From contig NC_069083.1 in NCBI RefSeq assembly GCF_947172395.1, positions 8,216,501 to 8,280,500 on the forward strand: DNA of 64,000 nt, read 5' to 3'. The DNA comes from Bicyclus anynana (lineage: Eukaryota > Arthropoda > Insecta > Lepidoptera > Nymphalidae). The notes under the pieces were generated by a model. It was not told the DNA's origin and did no database searches. It was given only the letters and a program-made list of their open reading frames with translations. Shown piece after piece: positions 45,718 to 58,189 of the stretch (position 1 is the stretch's first letter; every line of letters begins with the position of its first letter). The position numbers were made by a program, and so were the translations under genes.

Positions 45718-45999
45718 GAGTGTACGCAACTATTAAATTTCAAAGTTAAAAGTCACAAAAATCGGTTTTACTTACTGTAATGACTTGACTATTTAGATTT
45801 CTGTTCTGATTTTCCTTTTAATTTACTTGAGACTTACTTTTTGAGGCGATAAATAAATAATTTACATCAATTTATGCAATGATCGCAGTGATTGCAAGAC
45901 ATATTTTCTTAGCAAAAAAATACGAGTTTAAGTAAATAATAAATATTCTATTAATAGGCATGATGACAGTTTTTTAAATTGCATATAAATTAAGGGTAT

Positions 46000-46137
46000 G
46001 CTAAAAGTAAAGCAATTTTGTAAAAGTAGCATGGTATCTGCGATCATTACTTTCGGAGCTACAGGAATTTAAAGGGTTAGATTTGCGGCGCTGCCGCGGA
46101 TCCCTGAAAAACGCCCCATACAAAATAGCATGAACTA
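46000..46137. repeat. Dispersed repeat, inverted partner of 19669-19800
   Basis: AGCAATTTTGTAAAAGTAGC, GGTATCTGCGATCATTACTT, CGGAGCTACAGG, CGCGGATCCCTGAAAAACGC. Confidence 0.7.
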
Positions 46138-46994
46138 ATGACGTCGTAGGCAATGTAATGATCGTTAGATTTGTATGTGCGTTCAAACAAAATTACTAAT
46201 ATCTTTGTTATTTGTGCGTTTATGTTTATAGTTCACATATTAAAAAATGTCACATTTATTGTAAGAAAGCTAAAACTGTATGAATTTTCATCTAATTACG
46301 ATAAAAGATTTTTGATAGATTTTGAAATTTTATAATCTCATTTATTTTGCATATATACAGGCAATTTTTTATTTTTATGTATAAATTAGTTAACATTGAC
46401 CTTATTTACCCGAATGTATCATAAAAATCAATATATTCAAACCTAGTCATCATCCCCATTGTAATTGAAGACAATTATACAACATAGAGTACCTATATAC
46501 TATAGATCTTTTAATCTAGTAGTTATATAAAAATGTCGTTAAGTTTGTTTCTTAAGCTTTAAAGCCACAAAAAGTATATCAGAATTTTTAAGAAGTTACT
46601 ATACGAAAATTTAACGCGGAAGAAAACAAATAATAATAAAAGTAAATATTAACTCTTTGTCTAGATCATAAAGTGGTGCAGCAGACATTTTTATATTATA
46701 AAACTATGCACCTAACTCTATGAATATGAATATTGCCTGATACTTTTTCTATTCCTAAACTTTGCAAAGTCCGCCTCATGCCAAAAGTTTTCTTTTCTGA
46801 CGCTAAACAAAATAAACTTTATTACGAGTTTCATAGTTTTATGTTGTGATACAAGATATAAATAAAATCTAACTGAGTATAATGTATGCATTTCTGAGTG
46901 AGTGCATACGTTTAATATTTATTTACACAATCTAAAGCAAATCTGGTAGAAGAATTTAGAAAAATCAATATAGTAACTCGCACTATATTATAAG

Positions 46995-47191
46995 ATCAGC
47001 TGTCGCCGCGCGGTTTCACCCGCGTGGTTCCCGTTCCTGTAAGAATACGGAAATAAAATATAGCCCATAGCCTTCCTCTATAAATGGGCTATTTAACACT
47101 GAAAGAATTTTTCAACTCGAACCAGTAGTTCCTGAGATTAGCGCATTCAATCAAACAAACAAACTCTTCAGCTTTATAATATTAGTATAGA
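46995..47191 (-). mobile_element. Helitron-like element, GCGCGG family
   Basis: GTCGCCGCGCGGTTTCACCC, AAGAATACGGAAATAAAATA, TAAATGGGCTATTTAACACT, CCTGAGATTAGCGCATTCAA, TTTATAATATTAGTATAGAT. The CTAG end is mutated to ATCAG. Confidence 0.7.
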
Positions 47192-47199
47192 TTGTTTCA

Positions 47200-47770
47200 A
47201 AATGTACCAAAAATATCAAAAGTGACTAAACTAATATTCACTGTAAATGCATAAACGTAAAACCACTAAAATATTTGTTTTGAGAGAAAACTCATTTACT
47301 TAACAACACTCAACATTCAGTAGCAATATTTCAAACAAACTAATTCGTCCTTCTATCTATCTACCTTTCACACTTTTTTCATTTCGTCCATCAACTCATA
47401 TTTGCCGTTGTATCAATCATTCTCTGCAACGTTAAAACGCCACACAGAATAGCTATGTTTGGTGCTCACACAAAAATAGCGCTTTTTTCACATCGCGATC
47501 AATTTGTGCAATTTATTACGTGCGCATGGGAAAAAATGTGTCTAGCGCGGATTTTAAATGCACAGCCATAGAAGCTAAATATTTTTACGGTGACAATTTA
47601 AAGTGGAATATTTGCGTTGCGCCACTGTGACTGACGAACTACCGCCGGCCGAAGCATAATTAGTTTAATGTTATGGCTTTTAAAGTAAGACCAACCACAC
47701 ACGATGATAGGATTTAAAATTTTTCAGAAGTCCTAAAATTACATTTTTAACTATTAATATTAAATATTTA
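47200..47770. other. Stretch without recognised features
   Basis: 47460-47670 is somewhat GC-richer, with many CG dinucleotides (TTACGTGCGCATGGG). No gene or repeat family was identified. Confidence 0.3.
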
Positions 47771-47773
47771 TTT

Positions 47774-48112
47774 TAATGGAACGAGCTATGTTAGGAGTAT
47801 CTCTGCGTGATCGAATCAGAAATGAGGAGAAGAACTAAAGTCACCGACATAGCTCAACGAGTTGCGAAGCTGAAGTGGCAATGGGCGGGGCACATAGTTC
47901 GAAGAGCCGATGGACGTTGGGGTCCCAAAGTACTGGAATGACGACCCCGCACTAGTAAGCGCAGTGTTGGCCGACCCCCACCAGGTGGACTGACGACATC
48001 AAGCGAGTCGCTGGGATTCGCTGGATGCGAGTGGCTCAGTATCGTGATGTTTGGAAGTCCCTACAAAAGGCCTATGCCCTGCAGTGGACGTCCATCGGCT
48101 GATATGATGAAG
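47774..48112 (+). mobile_element. RTE-type LINE ORF2 C-terminus, broken
   Basis: Frames read MERAMLGVSLRDRIRNEE, then RTKVTDIAQRVAKLKWQWAG, HIVRRADGRW, VGRPP and a TRWTDD-like region, the conserved C-terminus of RTE retrotransposons. A small deletion after NEE, a TGA in place of a Trp codon and later frame shifts show it is dead. Confidence 0.85.
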
Positions 48113-48319
48113 TAGTCAGCTACAGAATCAGCTAGACGTAAGTAACGTATGGCCACTTTTTAAGCCTATAAGGCTTGAATGGTGGCCATATTGGGTGGCG
48201 TATAAAGTCTAGCGCGCCTAAATCGCAACACTTTTAGATCAAGAGATTGTCCGGCATTTAAACTAGATAAAGAAATATTACAACAAAGTACATGCGTGAA
48301 ATACCAAGGATTTTACTTA

Positions 48320-48725
48320 GACCGCACATATAAGGATCATATTAAAAACAACGCGACTCGACAGCCTTAACAAACGTTTTAGAACCTTGATCTGGCTAGG
48401 TAATCTATATAGGTCTGTATTGATCCTCAACAATAAATTACAGGTGTATTGTGCATTTTCAAACCCATCTGCGACTATGGGGCACTGCATCCAAAAAGCC
48501 CAAAACAGAATATTGAGAACAATTTCTAATGCGCAACATTGAAATACACAATTATTTGCAAATGCCAACAGTTCAGGACGAGATAAAGACAAAACGCAAC
48601 ATCGGGAACGTTTGCTGAAACATCCAAACCCACTGGCTTGTGGCCTGACTGCTGATAGAGTTAGAGATAATACGGACAGATGTGCTCGACTCGATGCAGA
48701 TTTAAGGACAGTTGGTTCCCAGGTC
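48320..48725 (+). mobile_element. Jockey-like LINE ORF2 C-terminal fragment
   Basis: Plus-strand frames give QNRILRTISNA, HRERLLKHPNPLA and CARLDADLRTVGS, matching the Jockey-type C-terminal NRILR.I.NAP and H.NPLA signatures, with frame breaks. A family A SINE follows at once. Confidence 0.6.
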
Positions 48726-48734
48726 TGCCAACTT

Positions 48735-49066
48735 TTTTTTTCATTTTTTTTTTATTCTTTACAAGTTAGCCCTTGACTACAATCTCATGTGATGGTAAGT
48801 GATGATGCAGTCTAAGATGGAAGCGGGACTTGTTAGGAGGAGGATGAAATCCACAATCCCTTCAGTTTCTACACGACATCGTACCGGAACGCTAAATCGC
48901 TTGGCGGTACGTCTTTGCCGGTAGGGTGGTAACTAGCCACGGCCGAAGCCTCCCACCAGCCAGACCTGGACTAATTAAGAAAATCTCAATCTGTCCAGCC
49001 GGGGATCGAACTCAGGACCTCCGATTTGTAAATGCACAGCGCATACCACTGCGCCACGGAGGCCGT
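48735..49066 (-). mobile_element. SINE family A, full length
   Basis: Head GGCCTCCGTGGCGCAGTGGT and a B box with one change at 49005-49015 (TGAGTTCGATCCC). Body ACGACATCGTACCGGAACGC and GCCACGGCCGAAGCCTCCCA; tail TTCTTTACAAGTTAGCCC and a T run. Confidence 0.9.
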
Positions 49067-49069
49067 CAA

Positions 49070-50030
49070 ACGCCATTGGCCTGCCACTTATAGTCTGTCG
49101 ACTGATTGCAAATCAAACCAAGAAAAAAAAAGATTTATTAATAAAATAGTCAAAGAGAATATTTGAAGGAAAAACACTGACAAATTTTTCCTAAGCCATT
49201 TTTTCTAAGTATCCGAGGTCAAAGGTCTTAAGTTAGATCTAATCATAACAAAAAGTATCTTACTTATGTTATTATGTCGGCCTGAGCCAGCTTAGAGGAA
49301 AATGTTTAGGTTGAGGAAAAGCAAGAAGGCTTATTATCTAAGTAATGACCTCCAGTCTGTGCCTCGGTTAAATGCTTTGTGTTAATTTTGTAAAAAGTGG
49401 TAGAAAGTTTGCGCAAACATTGGAGCAAACTTGTACTTAATGAAACCTATAAAAAATAATTAGTATATAAAGAATTTTTATCAGCTATAAAGTTCGGTCT
49501 ACTTATTGCAAAAAATATAATTTAACTGGAAGTAAATGCATTGTAACGACGAAATGAGAAAAGTCAAAATATTATTATTATTAATTATTTTTGTTTGAAC
49601 ATTTTATGAAATTGTATGACACTAATACTTCTTCTTTTTCTTGACTTCTTCATGATTTCTTGTACAGATCATGTCGTTATTTTCCATACTGAGTATCAAA
49701 ATAATTAAAGTTAGTTACAGATTAATAATATTCAAGTCAAAATGAGTAAACTTAGTTAAATGTTCAGTAGTTACTAGTTATTAAGTAAAATACTTATTAA
49801 AATGATAAGTCATTATGTCAACCACTCAAGCTCACATGCGTGCAGCGACCAACAAATAAACGGTTTTATCGGACGTCAAGCCGTTAGCGCTGCAGGCATA
49901 TGAACTTACCGGATGGTGAGTGGCGAGGATTGTCATACTCGTAGTCATTGATTTAATTTGACATGCGACTCCAAGTGCTATTATTGTATTCTACTTAAAT
50001 TTTATAGTCTCACTATGTTTCTACTATCTT
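49070..50030. other. AT-rich stretch with one MITE-like repeat
   Basis: 49815-49910 is an inverted match to 36688-36760 (GCGACCAA, GTCAAGCCGTTA, GC(T/C)GCAG). Nothing else is recognised. Confidence 0.4.
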
Positions 50031-50034
50031 TTTT

Positions 50035-50455
50035 TAATTCTACCATCTTTTTACCCGACTGCAAGAAGGGTTATGTTTTTCGCGCGTATCTTGTTTGTAT
50101 GTATGTATGTATGTAATATTATTTATTACCTCATATCTTACAAACCACTGAACGGATTTACGTAATTAGGATATCGTTAGATTTGTCTCAATAACCCAAG
50201 TGTTCTTAGATAGGTGAAAGTGAAAAAAAAAATAACAAGACGACTGTGAGACGCTATAGACTCGAGGTGAAATTTTTTTTATTTTTTTTTTATTTTTTTT
50301 TATTGCAATATGGGTATCAAATTCATTCGTACTTTGTAATAAACGTAATAAATAAATCCGAAATTAACCATCTATCGTAGTGAGCTTGTTTTTTTTCTTT
50401 TAAGTTTTTTAATACTTTATGCAGTCGGTTTTTTTTATTTGTTTAATTAATTTAT
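50035..50455. repeat. Possible degraded transposable element with TATG microsatellite
   Basis: Starts TTTTTACCCGACTGCAAGAA, has (TATG)n at 50097-50117 and CTTACAAACCACTGAACGGA, and ends ATGCAGTCGGTTTTTTTTAT. Such ACCCGACT/GTCGGTT bordered pieces recur in the window. Confidence 0.4.
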
Positions 50456-50970
50456 TGTTCCCATAGGTAATTTTATAACATTGAATGTTACAGTACTAAG
50501 TCATGGATCGAGAACACTAGTTTTTTAGCCAAGGTTTCCGATTTCTAATGTAAGGCTTAGCAAATTGAAATAGCGTTATGATTTATAAGGACTTTACGAA
50601 CTGGTATTACGGTCAGCTCCCAGCTAGGACGTGACGTGAAATTAAAACGCTCACTCCAAATTATAATAGTTGCTGCTACAGCCACATATTTCACTTTGTG
50701 GCACTAAAAATTAGCGAATATTGCGTACCCATATAAACAATCCCCAAATATGTTGTGAATTTATTTTTCACTGTATGCTTTACAAATATAACAATTAAAA
50801 TAGCGAGAGAAAAAAAATAATAATTAAATATGCAAAGTCTGATTTTTTTTTGTCGATAATAAACTATTTAGCTGAAAGCTGATACTTGCCTGTTTACTTT
50901 TATAATTTTGTACTTATATAAATTATAATATTTTATACAAAATAAACCTTTAAAATATCATAGGTATTCA

Positions 50971-51165
50971 ATTTATTAATAAATAAGATTAGGTATATCT
51001 ACAAATGTTATTACTACTTAATTCCTCACTAAAATCTTATGCAAAAGGTGGTGCTACCCACCAGTTGGGATACGCCTTACCCACCTTTTGCATAAGTTTT
51101 TAGTAAATTATAAAGTAGTAAAAACATTTGTAGATATACCTAATTTCATATATTAATAAATTAAA
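50971..51165. repeat. Long foldback, arms about 80 nt
   Basis: 50971-51052 and 51087-51165 are inverted copies: AGGTATATCTACAAATG/CATTTGTAGATATACCT and CTTATGCAAAAGGTGG/CCACCTTTTGCATAAG pair exactly. The loop is short (about 30 nt). Confidence 0.85.
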
Positions 51166-51166
51166 T

Positions 51167-51472
51167 ACCAGCCACCCCGTAGTTTCACACGCGTAGTTCC
51201 CGTTCCTGTGAAAATAGCCTTATGCCTAGTAATAAGTATGGTAATAAAGATTATTTATTATTATTAAATTTGAAGGATAAAATATAGCCTATGATATTCC
51301 CAAATAACGTGGTTTTCTAGTGATAAAAGAATTTTCAAAATCAGTTCAGTAGATCAAGAGATCACCCTCTAAAATACCACAAACGTTCCCTCTTTATAAT
51401 ATTAGTAAGATCCAGAGATTATACCCTACAATCCCACAAACTTTACCTCCATATATTATTAGTATAGATGAG
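51167..51472 (-). mobile_element. Helitron-like element with duplicated 5' end
   Basis: CCAGCCACCCCGTAGTTTCA, ATAACGTGGTTTTCTAGTGA, ATCAGTTCAGTAGATC, CTTTATAATATTAGTAAGAT, then a second 5' piece CTACAATCCCACAAACTTTA and TATTATTAGTATAGATG. It contains an inserted TAATAATAAG-like stretch near 51235. Confidence 0.6.
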
Positions 51473-51765
51473 AAAAAAAAGAATTTTTCAAAATTGGTAT
51501 ACAAATGAGGGAATTATCGCTGGACATAAATAAAAAAAAACATACATACAGCCGAACGTAGAAACTATTCCTTTTTGGAAGTCCGTTTTTCGCTTTTTTT
51601 GCGTTTTTTGCGTTTGGATAAAATGCCCAGCCATAGCCACGGTTGGAAAAAAAAATTTCAAAATTGGTATACAAATGAAATTATCGCTGGACATACATTA
51701 AAAAAAAACATACATACAGCCGAACGTAAAACCTATTATTTTTTATAAGTCGGTTAAAAATAACG
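51473..51765. repeat. Tandem direct repeat, two units of about 120 bp
   Basis: 51479-51590 and 51650-51765 share CAAAATTGGTATACAAATGA, ATTATCGCTGGACATA, AACATACATACAGCCGAACG. The second ends TAAGTCGGTTAAAAAT, a common retroelement-like end here. Confidence 0.75.
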
Positions 51766-51882
51766 TGCAGAGTAAGTACGAGTATAATATATCGGTGGTA
51801 CATAGCAACTTGGTAGGCATGTGAGATTTCCAGCACTTGAGTGCACTAGCTGTTAATTAAAACGGCGCAAAGCCTACCGGCG

Positions 51883-52002
51883 AACTTCGATTGGCCTGTC
51901 AAAAATCCCAAGAATTATTCCGGCAGTAAAATAACTTCAGCGATTTTAGACTTTATCGTGCAAGTTCAGGCGTATTAGCGAATTTATACATTCGAATGCA
52001 AT
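51883..52002 (+). repeat. Dispersed repeat (partner at 61723-61846)
   Basis: AACTTCGATTGGCCTGTCAA, AAGAATTATTCCGGCAGTAA, GACTTTATCGTGCAAGTTCA, GGCGTATTAGCGA. Family not identified. Confidence 0.7.
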
Positions 52003-52368
52003 ATCGGCGCGGACCGTGCCGTTAGTTCATCGGGCTGCTTTTATTAAAAAACAGTTTTTATTTATTGACGGTTTAATCTCTCTAGGGTTTTTGTGAACGT
52101 TTCTCTCACTGGCGGTGGTGGGAATTAAAAACAAAACCGTCCACTTCTTACTGCTAGGCGAAAATCACTCATAGTCTAGTTAATATAAATATTTAGAAAT
52201 GCAAATGTTTCGAGAATGCTGAATTTTGGCAGTGCCCTAGAAAAGATTTACTTTAAATTCTCGATCAAGATTTCCTATGTGCGTTTTGCGCTAACTTGAA
52301 AAAAGGGTTTTTTTTACAATAAATCGGTTCTCCGTTGAGGTACGAAAATTTTGATTCTATATTTTAAT

Positions 52369-52390
52369 TCTCTCTCTCTCTCTCTCTATA
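52369..52390. repeat. TC microsatellite
   Basis: (TC)n run of about 20 bases. Confidence 0.9.
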
Positions 52391-53250
52391 ATTAAGGTCA
52401 TTCACATTCTTTACCTAGCGTTCATCGTCAATGAGACATCAATATATCTTCTGATAGATTATAATTTACCGAAAAAATACCCGTTAAATTGTAATCAGTA
52501 TTTTCAGTTCACAATATGACGGCAGATTATATTATCACGAGTGAGATTATAAACTAACGTATTTTACAATCTAACGTTGACTGAATCAAGTTTTGCGTTG
52601 CATCCTTACATTTAAAATCCTTGGTAAAACTGATGATTTCGTTCCTTTAATGTTAACGCCATGCGACATACTGAACATGCAATAAATAATGAGACCACGT
52701 AGCAAGGTGTGAAGAACTCTCGCATTTTATATCGTTTAAATTACTTACTAGTCGAAGGTAGCTTAGTATAATAGTAAAGTATGAATAGTAGCGTACTTTT
52801 TAGATTATAAGAACAATTTAAAAATTTGTTGTTGATCACGAGTAGTTTTAGAATAGTTATATTATGCCTTCTTATTAATTAGTAAACATGCTTATATTAT
52901 ACACATAAAGAGATATAAATTATTATTAAAGGCGTAGTATAATATTTAAGGTTATAAATTAGCATGCCTGTCGGCTAAAATATTGTACCCCAAGGAAACT
53001 GTTCCAGGAACGCGTTTAGAATGTAATGTTAATTTCAGTTATTTATAGTTATAGCAAGATATAATAAAATGTTTTATTCTGAAATCAATTGAGTTAAGTG
53101 TAGATATAGAGCTACATAATAGTTTTTTTTTATTTTACACGTGTCCAACCAGATAAATATCGATCAATTTGTTTTTTTTTTGTAAGAAACCACAACTTTA
53201 GACCTATAGGCTCTATGAATAAAAAATAATCTGAGAAAAACTCGAGACTT

Positions 53251-53575
53251 TGACGGCCTCCGTGGCGCAGTGGTATGTGCGGTGGATTTACAAGACGAAG
53301 GTCCTAGGATCGATCCCCGGCTGGGCCGACAGAGATTTTCTTAATTGGTCCAGGTCTGGCTGGTGGGAGGCTTCGGTCGTGGCTAGTTACCACCCTACCG
53401 ACAAAGACGTACTGTCAAGCGATTTAGCGTTCCGGTACGATGTCGTGTAGAAACCGAGAGGGGTGTGGGTTTCATCCTACTCCTAACAAGTTAGCCCGCT
53501 TTTATCTTAGATTGCATCATCAATTACCATCAGGTGAGATTGTAGTCAAAGGCTAACTTGTAGAAAATAAAAAAA
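53251..53575 (+). mobile_element. SINE family A, full length
   Basis: Head GACGGCCTCCGTGGCGCAGT, B-box-like GGATCGATCCCC, GGTGGGAGGCTTCGGTCGTG, TAGCGTTCCGGTACGATGTC, tail GATTGTAGTCAAAGGCTAAC then an A-rich end. Best plus-strand copy. Confidence 0.9.
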
Positions 53576-53579
53576 AGAG

Positions 53580-54635
53580 AACACTCCAAAAATTCGCCTA
53601 ATTTAATTTTAATATTTTCGTTTTGGTACAGTAAATGTTTTATGGAGTAAAACAGTAAAAACAACACTACTTAAATGTTTTCCTATATTTGACCGAACAA
53701 AATCTGTCGGGGCATCTTTTTATTATATGAGTAAAGTAAATAATAACACGAAAAATTAATCAAAACCAAGGGCCACTCAAGAAAAGCCATTGTAATCTTA
53801 GTAAATAATAATTATACTTAATAAAACGTCTTCAAGGGGTTACAGGGGTATTTAAATGTAAGTACCCCATCGTTCAGACAATGGAATACAATCTATGAAT
53901 ACCAAAATAAAGTCATTTGTTTTAACTGCCAGGTAATTTGTATTTTCTATACTAGGTAGAGATTTATAATGAGCCTTAATAACCCTCTTCACGAATTTCA
54001 AAGTGATTGATTACGGCGGTCTCCACAGGGTGTATGTGAGAATAAATGGCCATTCATTGCTTTTAACCCGACATTATCCTAGCAGCTTGCGGACATTGAT
54101 TTGTTTACCAATTCACTCTTGATTTAGTCTACAAATCGAGTGAGAATTTACTCAGGCACCTAACCTCGTATAATCTGTATTGTGTTGGTATTTGTTACGA
54201 ATTCCCTTATAAAATTGTATATTGTGCAAAAAATATATTTGAACCATTTACGAGAATCTAAGTAGTTAAAATGATCAGGATCTACGATATTTTTTGCATA
54301 TTAGTTACATAGGTACTAGTAAGTTTTGAATGGATCTAAGTAATGTCTTTAAACCTAATTATTGGCTTGTAAGTTTAAATCTTTACATTAATATTTTTTT
54401 GGTGGGATTATGTATTTTTTTTTTAGAAAATTAAAACGTGTTTTTAACCGACTTCATTATAGTCCAGACTGATAGTGTTTTGGGCGAGCGACCAAGCGCT
54501 GATGCTAGAGGGCGATTCCTAGGGCTCAAAGATATATCGTTCAGCATTGCGTCAATACCTTTGCAGTTCAAGTCTCTTCTTTTGGTATCATAATATACGA
54601 TAACAAGTGCCTCGGAAAAAAAACATTTTTGCTGG
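53580..54635. other. Stretch without recognised features
   Basis: AT-rich. 54460-54600 is slightly GC-richer. No exon or repeat family recognised. Confidence 0.35.
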
Positions 54636-54639
54636 ACGT

Positions 54640-54807
54640 AATTTTAACAGGTAAAGTTTGTGGTGTTTAATGTAGGGGAAATCACTGAAACCGATTTTGA
54701 AAATTGTTTTACCACTAGAAAGCTACGTTATTTGTGAGTGATATTTTAGTGTTGTTAGTTTTTTTATCCCGGTATTCTCATGAAAACGGGATCTACGGGA
54801 CGTCTAG
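54640..54807 (+). mobile_element. Helitron-like element, GACGTC-CTAG end
   Basis: GGTAAAGTTTGTGGTGTTTA, ACCGATTTTGAAAATTGTTT, CCACTAGAAAGCTACGTTAT, TCCCGGTATTCTCATGAAAA, then GGGACGTCTAG. Confidence 0.65.
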
Positions 54808-54916
54808 TCTAAAATATAAGTCTTAAATGTCCTGTGTAAATTCCGAAAATGCAAATTGAATTCATCAACTACAAATTATTCGCTTTATAAATTAAACCAT
54901 AGCAGCTCAATACAAA

Positions 54917-55020
54917 TTAACATTTATAAAACGGCTCAATCAACCAGCCGACACGCTCATTAATAAGCAACACTTAATTGGACGGTCCAATGTAAATTAT
55001 TAAAATTATGGACAATATTA
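54917..55020 (+). repeat. Dispersed repeat (partner at 62348-62455)
   Basis: TAACATTTATAAAACGGCTC, AATCAACCAGCCGAC, TTAATTGGACGGTCCAATGT. The partner reads ATAAAATGGCTCAATCAGTC and TTAATTGGCCGAGACCATGT. Confidence 0.55.
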
Positions 55021-55821
55021 TACCTACGTACAAAAGTAATGATGATCGCAAATAGCAGTACAACCACACACGTGGTAATTTTTAATAAATATTTTTTTGA
55101 AAGTTATTGAATCCGAATCGTTATAACAGCGCTTTAATTAAATAAAAATTGTAGATTCTTCGAAAAAAATGTATAAAAAAAAACTTCAGATTATGTATAA
55201 CAACGCTACAATTATAATTCTGTCAACTCAATAGAAACGTTTTTTTTAATATTTTTTATTTTATTGAGTTATTTTCTACCATGTTTTAAAATTTCGATTC
55301 ATAGCGGCTTACAAATATAAAATTACGGAATTCAAATACAACAAGTTGCCTGTTTAATTTTTGACCAAATTAAAAAATAACTTGGAAAAAATGGACAAAT
55401 TGGAAAAATGGAAAAATTCAATTTCGAAGTTTTTGTATTATTAACCATTGTTTGATTTAGGTCATCCAGACTTGTTTCACATGAGGAAGGAAAACTGTAT
55501 GGTACATCAAAAACTTATCAAAGTTGCTATACGTAATACGACAAAAAAAGTAAAAGTATTTTTTTTCTTCTGTTTAAATATTGCAATAATAAAATAAGGT
55601 ATACTTATAGTATAACTAAGAAACTATAATCACCAGAAGCGATATGCACGAAACGAATAACACTTAGATAATAATTGCTTTTGGCGTCTTGCTCCGCGAT
55701 CCAGTTAGAATACTAGACTATGATTATTATTAGTTGCGCAATCGACTCCATTTCCCTGAATAGACAGGTGCCATTGCTTTGAAATAGAATAACATTAAGT
55801 TTATTTAAATTTACAAATATA

Positions 55822-56160
55822 CAGGGTGCTCGGGAGTATTTCTTGATATATGTATAACTTCAAAGTGTTTGACGAGTTCACTTGTAGGAGCCGAACTGCA
55901 TATCTATTTTTTTTAACTAATCAATAAAAGCTTTATATGTTTTCATACAAAGTGATTCAAATAATTTCGACTTTCCATGTATTTATGTATGCTTGCATTT
56001 TTTAAATACGTAAAACTTGGCAACGTCAGAATTATAAGGATGCGTTTATGGGACACGTTTTAAGATTTATTTACAAAAGAAATATTATTTACGCCGAAAA
56101 TATTAATTTTAGAACATTTTTACCCCAGAGTATATAAAGTAAGTACTTCAGAGCACCCTG
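55822..56160. mobile_element. 339-bp MITE with CAGGGTGCTC inverted ends
   Basis: Left end CAGGGTGCTCGGGAGTA, right end TACTTCAGAGCACCCTG. The interior has no coding frame. The superfamily is unclear. Confidence 0.75.
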
Positions 56161-56399
56161 CATAGGATATTGATATCAACGGTAGTTGAGAAACAGTTAT
56201 TTGGTGAACGGGTTTTTATGCCACACACCTACACATATGTCACTGTGTTTCTGCTTTACTTACGTACCTTTTGTTTAAACGTTTGTGCTTTAAACTTAAA
56301 AAGAATATGACAACAACTACCTATTTCTTTGAATTTAAGCACAGAACATAGATAAAGCGCTAAAGCATACAATGTGACCATTCAAACATATTATGGCTC

Positions 56400-56420
56400 A
56401 TCATCATCATCATCATCAAT
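56400..56420. repeat. CAT microsatellite
   Basis: (CAT)n run preceding ATCAATT. Confidence 0.9.
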
Positions 56421-56526
56421 CAATTTTTAATGGACATTACTAATCCTAATGGAAATTTGGAGTTAAAATCCAACAGGCTGCTGCAATATGTTGTAACGAT
56501 TACTATCATATGTAAAATAGATTATA

Positions 56527-56738
56527 CTAGCGGACGTCCGCGACTTCATCCGGGTGGAATTCAGTTTTTCACAAATCCCACGGGAACCATGGATTTTTCC
56601 GGGATGAGTAGCCTAGGTGTTAATCCATAGTGACTATTTCCATTCCAAATTTCAGCCAATTCGCTTCAGTAGCCGCATCGTAAAGGAGGAATAAACATAC
56701 ACACACACATTCTTTCGCCTTTATAATATTAGTGTGAT
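56527..56738 (-). mobile_element. Helitron-like element, GTCCG-CTAG family
   Basis: CTAGCGGACGTCCGCGACTT, GGGAACCATGGATTTTTCCG, TTCCAAATTTCAGCCAATTC, CTTTATAATATTAGTGTGAT. Both ends intact. Confidence 0.75.
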
Positions 56739-57164
56739 TATCAGACCGGAGACGGTAGCTGTTCTCTCACAGAGGTGGGTAACATTACCGACTTGCTAAC
56801 TCCAAACTGTTACGGAGTCTGTTGATGGATATTCTACATTGAAAAAGAAAGTTGTACAAGCTTTGTTTCGTTAATAACTGTTAGCTTGTCAAAGTTTCAA
56901 TAAGTTATTAGCAAAAGCCCGTGTCAATTTGGAACAATGCCAATAAAAAGATTTTGCCAGTAAGTAAACCAGATTTAAGAGCAGCGCTAATGGAACAGTT
57001 TTGTTTACGTGTACACTTACATTTTTTTACTGAATTTAAAGTAGGTATAATAATTTGTATTTTTTTCAAAATTCTTTTTACCCTTTGTTAAATTAACTAA
57101 CAAGTTTTAATTTGACAATAATCATTAAATATCTTATTTTTTCTAAAATATATCTCATCTCATC

Positions 57165-57386
57165 TCAGTAATATTATAAAGGCGAAAGTTTGTGTGTAAG
57201 TGTGTAAGTATGTTTTTTCTTCTTTTACGCTGCGGCTACTGAAGCGATTTGGCTGAGATTTGGAACAGAAATAGATTTTACTCTGGATTAACACATAGGC
57301 TACTTTTCATCCCGGAAAATCCATAGTTCCCACAGGATTTGTTAAAAACTCAATTCCACGCGGACGAAGTCGCGCGCGTCCGCTAG
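57165..57386 (+). mobile_element. Helitron-like element, GTCCG-CTAG family
   Basis: TCAGTAATATTATAAAGGCG start, GAAGCGATTTGGCTGAGATT, GGATTAACACATAGGCTACT, GGACGAAGTCGCGCGCGTCC then GCTAG. Confidence 0.75.
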
Positions 57387-57594
57387 CATGATATAAAGCG
57401 TTATTAGTGTACTAATATAATAGGAAAGATTTTTATTTTTGTATAAATAAACTCAAAACTACTAAACGGATTTGAAAAATTCTTTTACGAATAAAAAGCA
57501 ACATTCGTATTCCCAACTGGCAACTACGTAAATGAAAACGCGATGTTCTACTAATTATAAATAAAAAACGCTATAAAGAAATTAAAAACAATTT

Positions 57595-57665
57595 GGTCCT
57601 CCATGTGCTTATATAAGTTCCCAAAGAACCGATGATAACGAGGAACCTCCTCGCAATATTATCTC
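57595..57665 (-). mobile_element. LINE-like fragment related to 22680-22840
   Basis: CGAGGAACCTCCTCGCAATA and TTATCTCAAGAATACTAT parallel 22763-22800. Confidence 0.35.
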
Positions 57666-57756
57666 AAGAATACTATAATTAATTAATATTTCGAAACTCT
57701 AGGTAAAAAAACGTAAACGCTAATTAAACAATTGGTACCAAAATTTCAAATATCAT

Positions 57757-58170
57757 GAAACTACTAATAGAGCTGTCAGTTTAGAGTTTAACGTACAAGT
57801 AGCAATATCAATGCAAAATTGTGTGATGCTATCGACTTACACAAGGGAAAACACATCGTATTACCATTGATTGCACGAATGCATGACCACAATGTATTTA
57901 AATATAGCTGCAGCTGCAGCAATTTAGTTATCTATGATTTTACCAGCGTTGTGTTCACTAGGATGCAATACGATCATCTGTCATAAACCAAGGCTTCAGG
58001 AAACATATCTATAAACTTTGGATGCGACCTGAACTAAATGAGTATTGCAAAATTTTATTCAGATAAAACTATTAAAAGAGCCATCAGTTGAGAAGTTAAC
58101 TTACAAGTAACAATTTACAAGCAAAGTTGTTGAATCGATTCACATACGCGAAAAAACATGAATTATTTCG
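57757..58170. repeat. Older degraded copies of the 58.6-59.5-kb segment
   Basis: 57862-58012 matches the duplicated segment (ACCATTGATTGCACGA, GTATTTAAATATAGCTGCAG, TTATCTATGATTTTACCAGC, GGCTTCAGGAAAC) but has deletions and stops. 57757-57858 and 58062-58168 are also related to each other. Confidence 0.6.
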
Positions 58171-58189
58171 ATTTCGATGTCACCTAATG

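Noticed and set aside
53251..53325. tRNA genes at SINE heads (also 5370, 18960, 25800, 35890, 49020)
   Set aside because: They have A and B boxes but poor cloverleaf pairing and are followed by SINE bodies, so they are SINE promoters, not tRNA genes.
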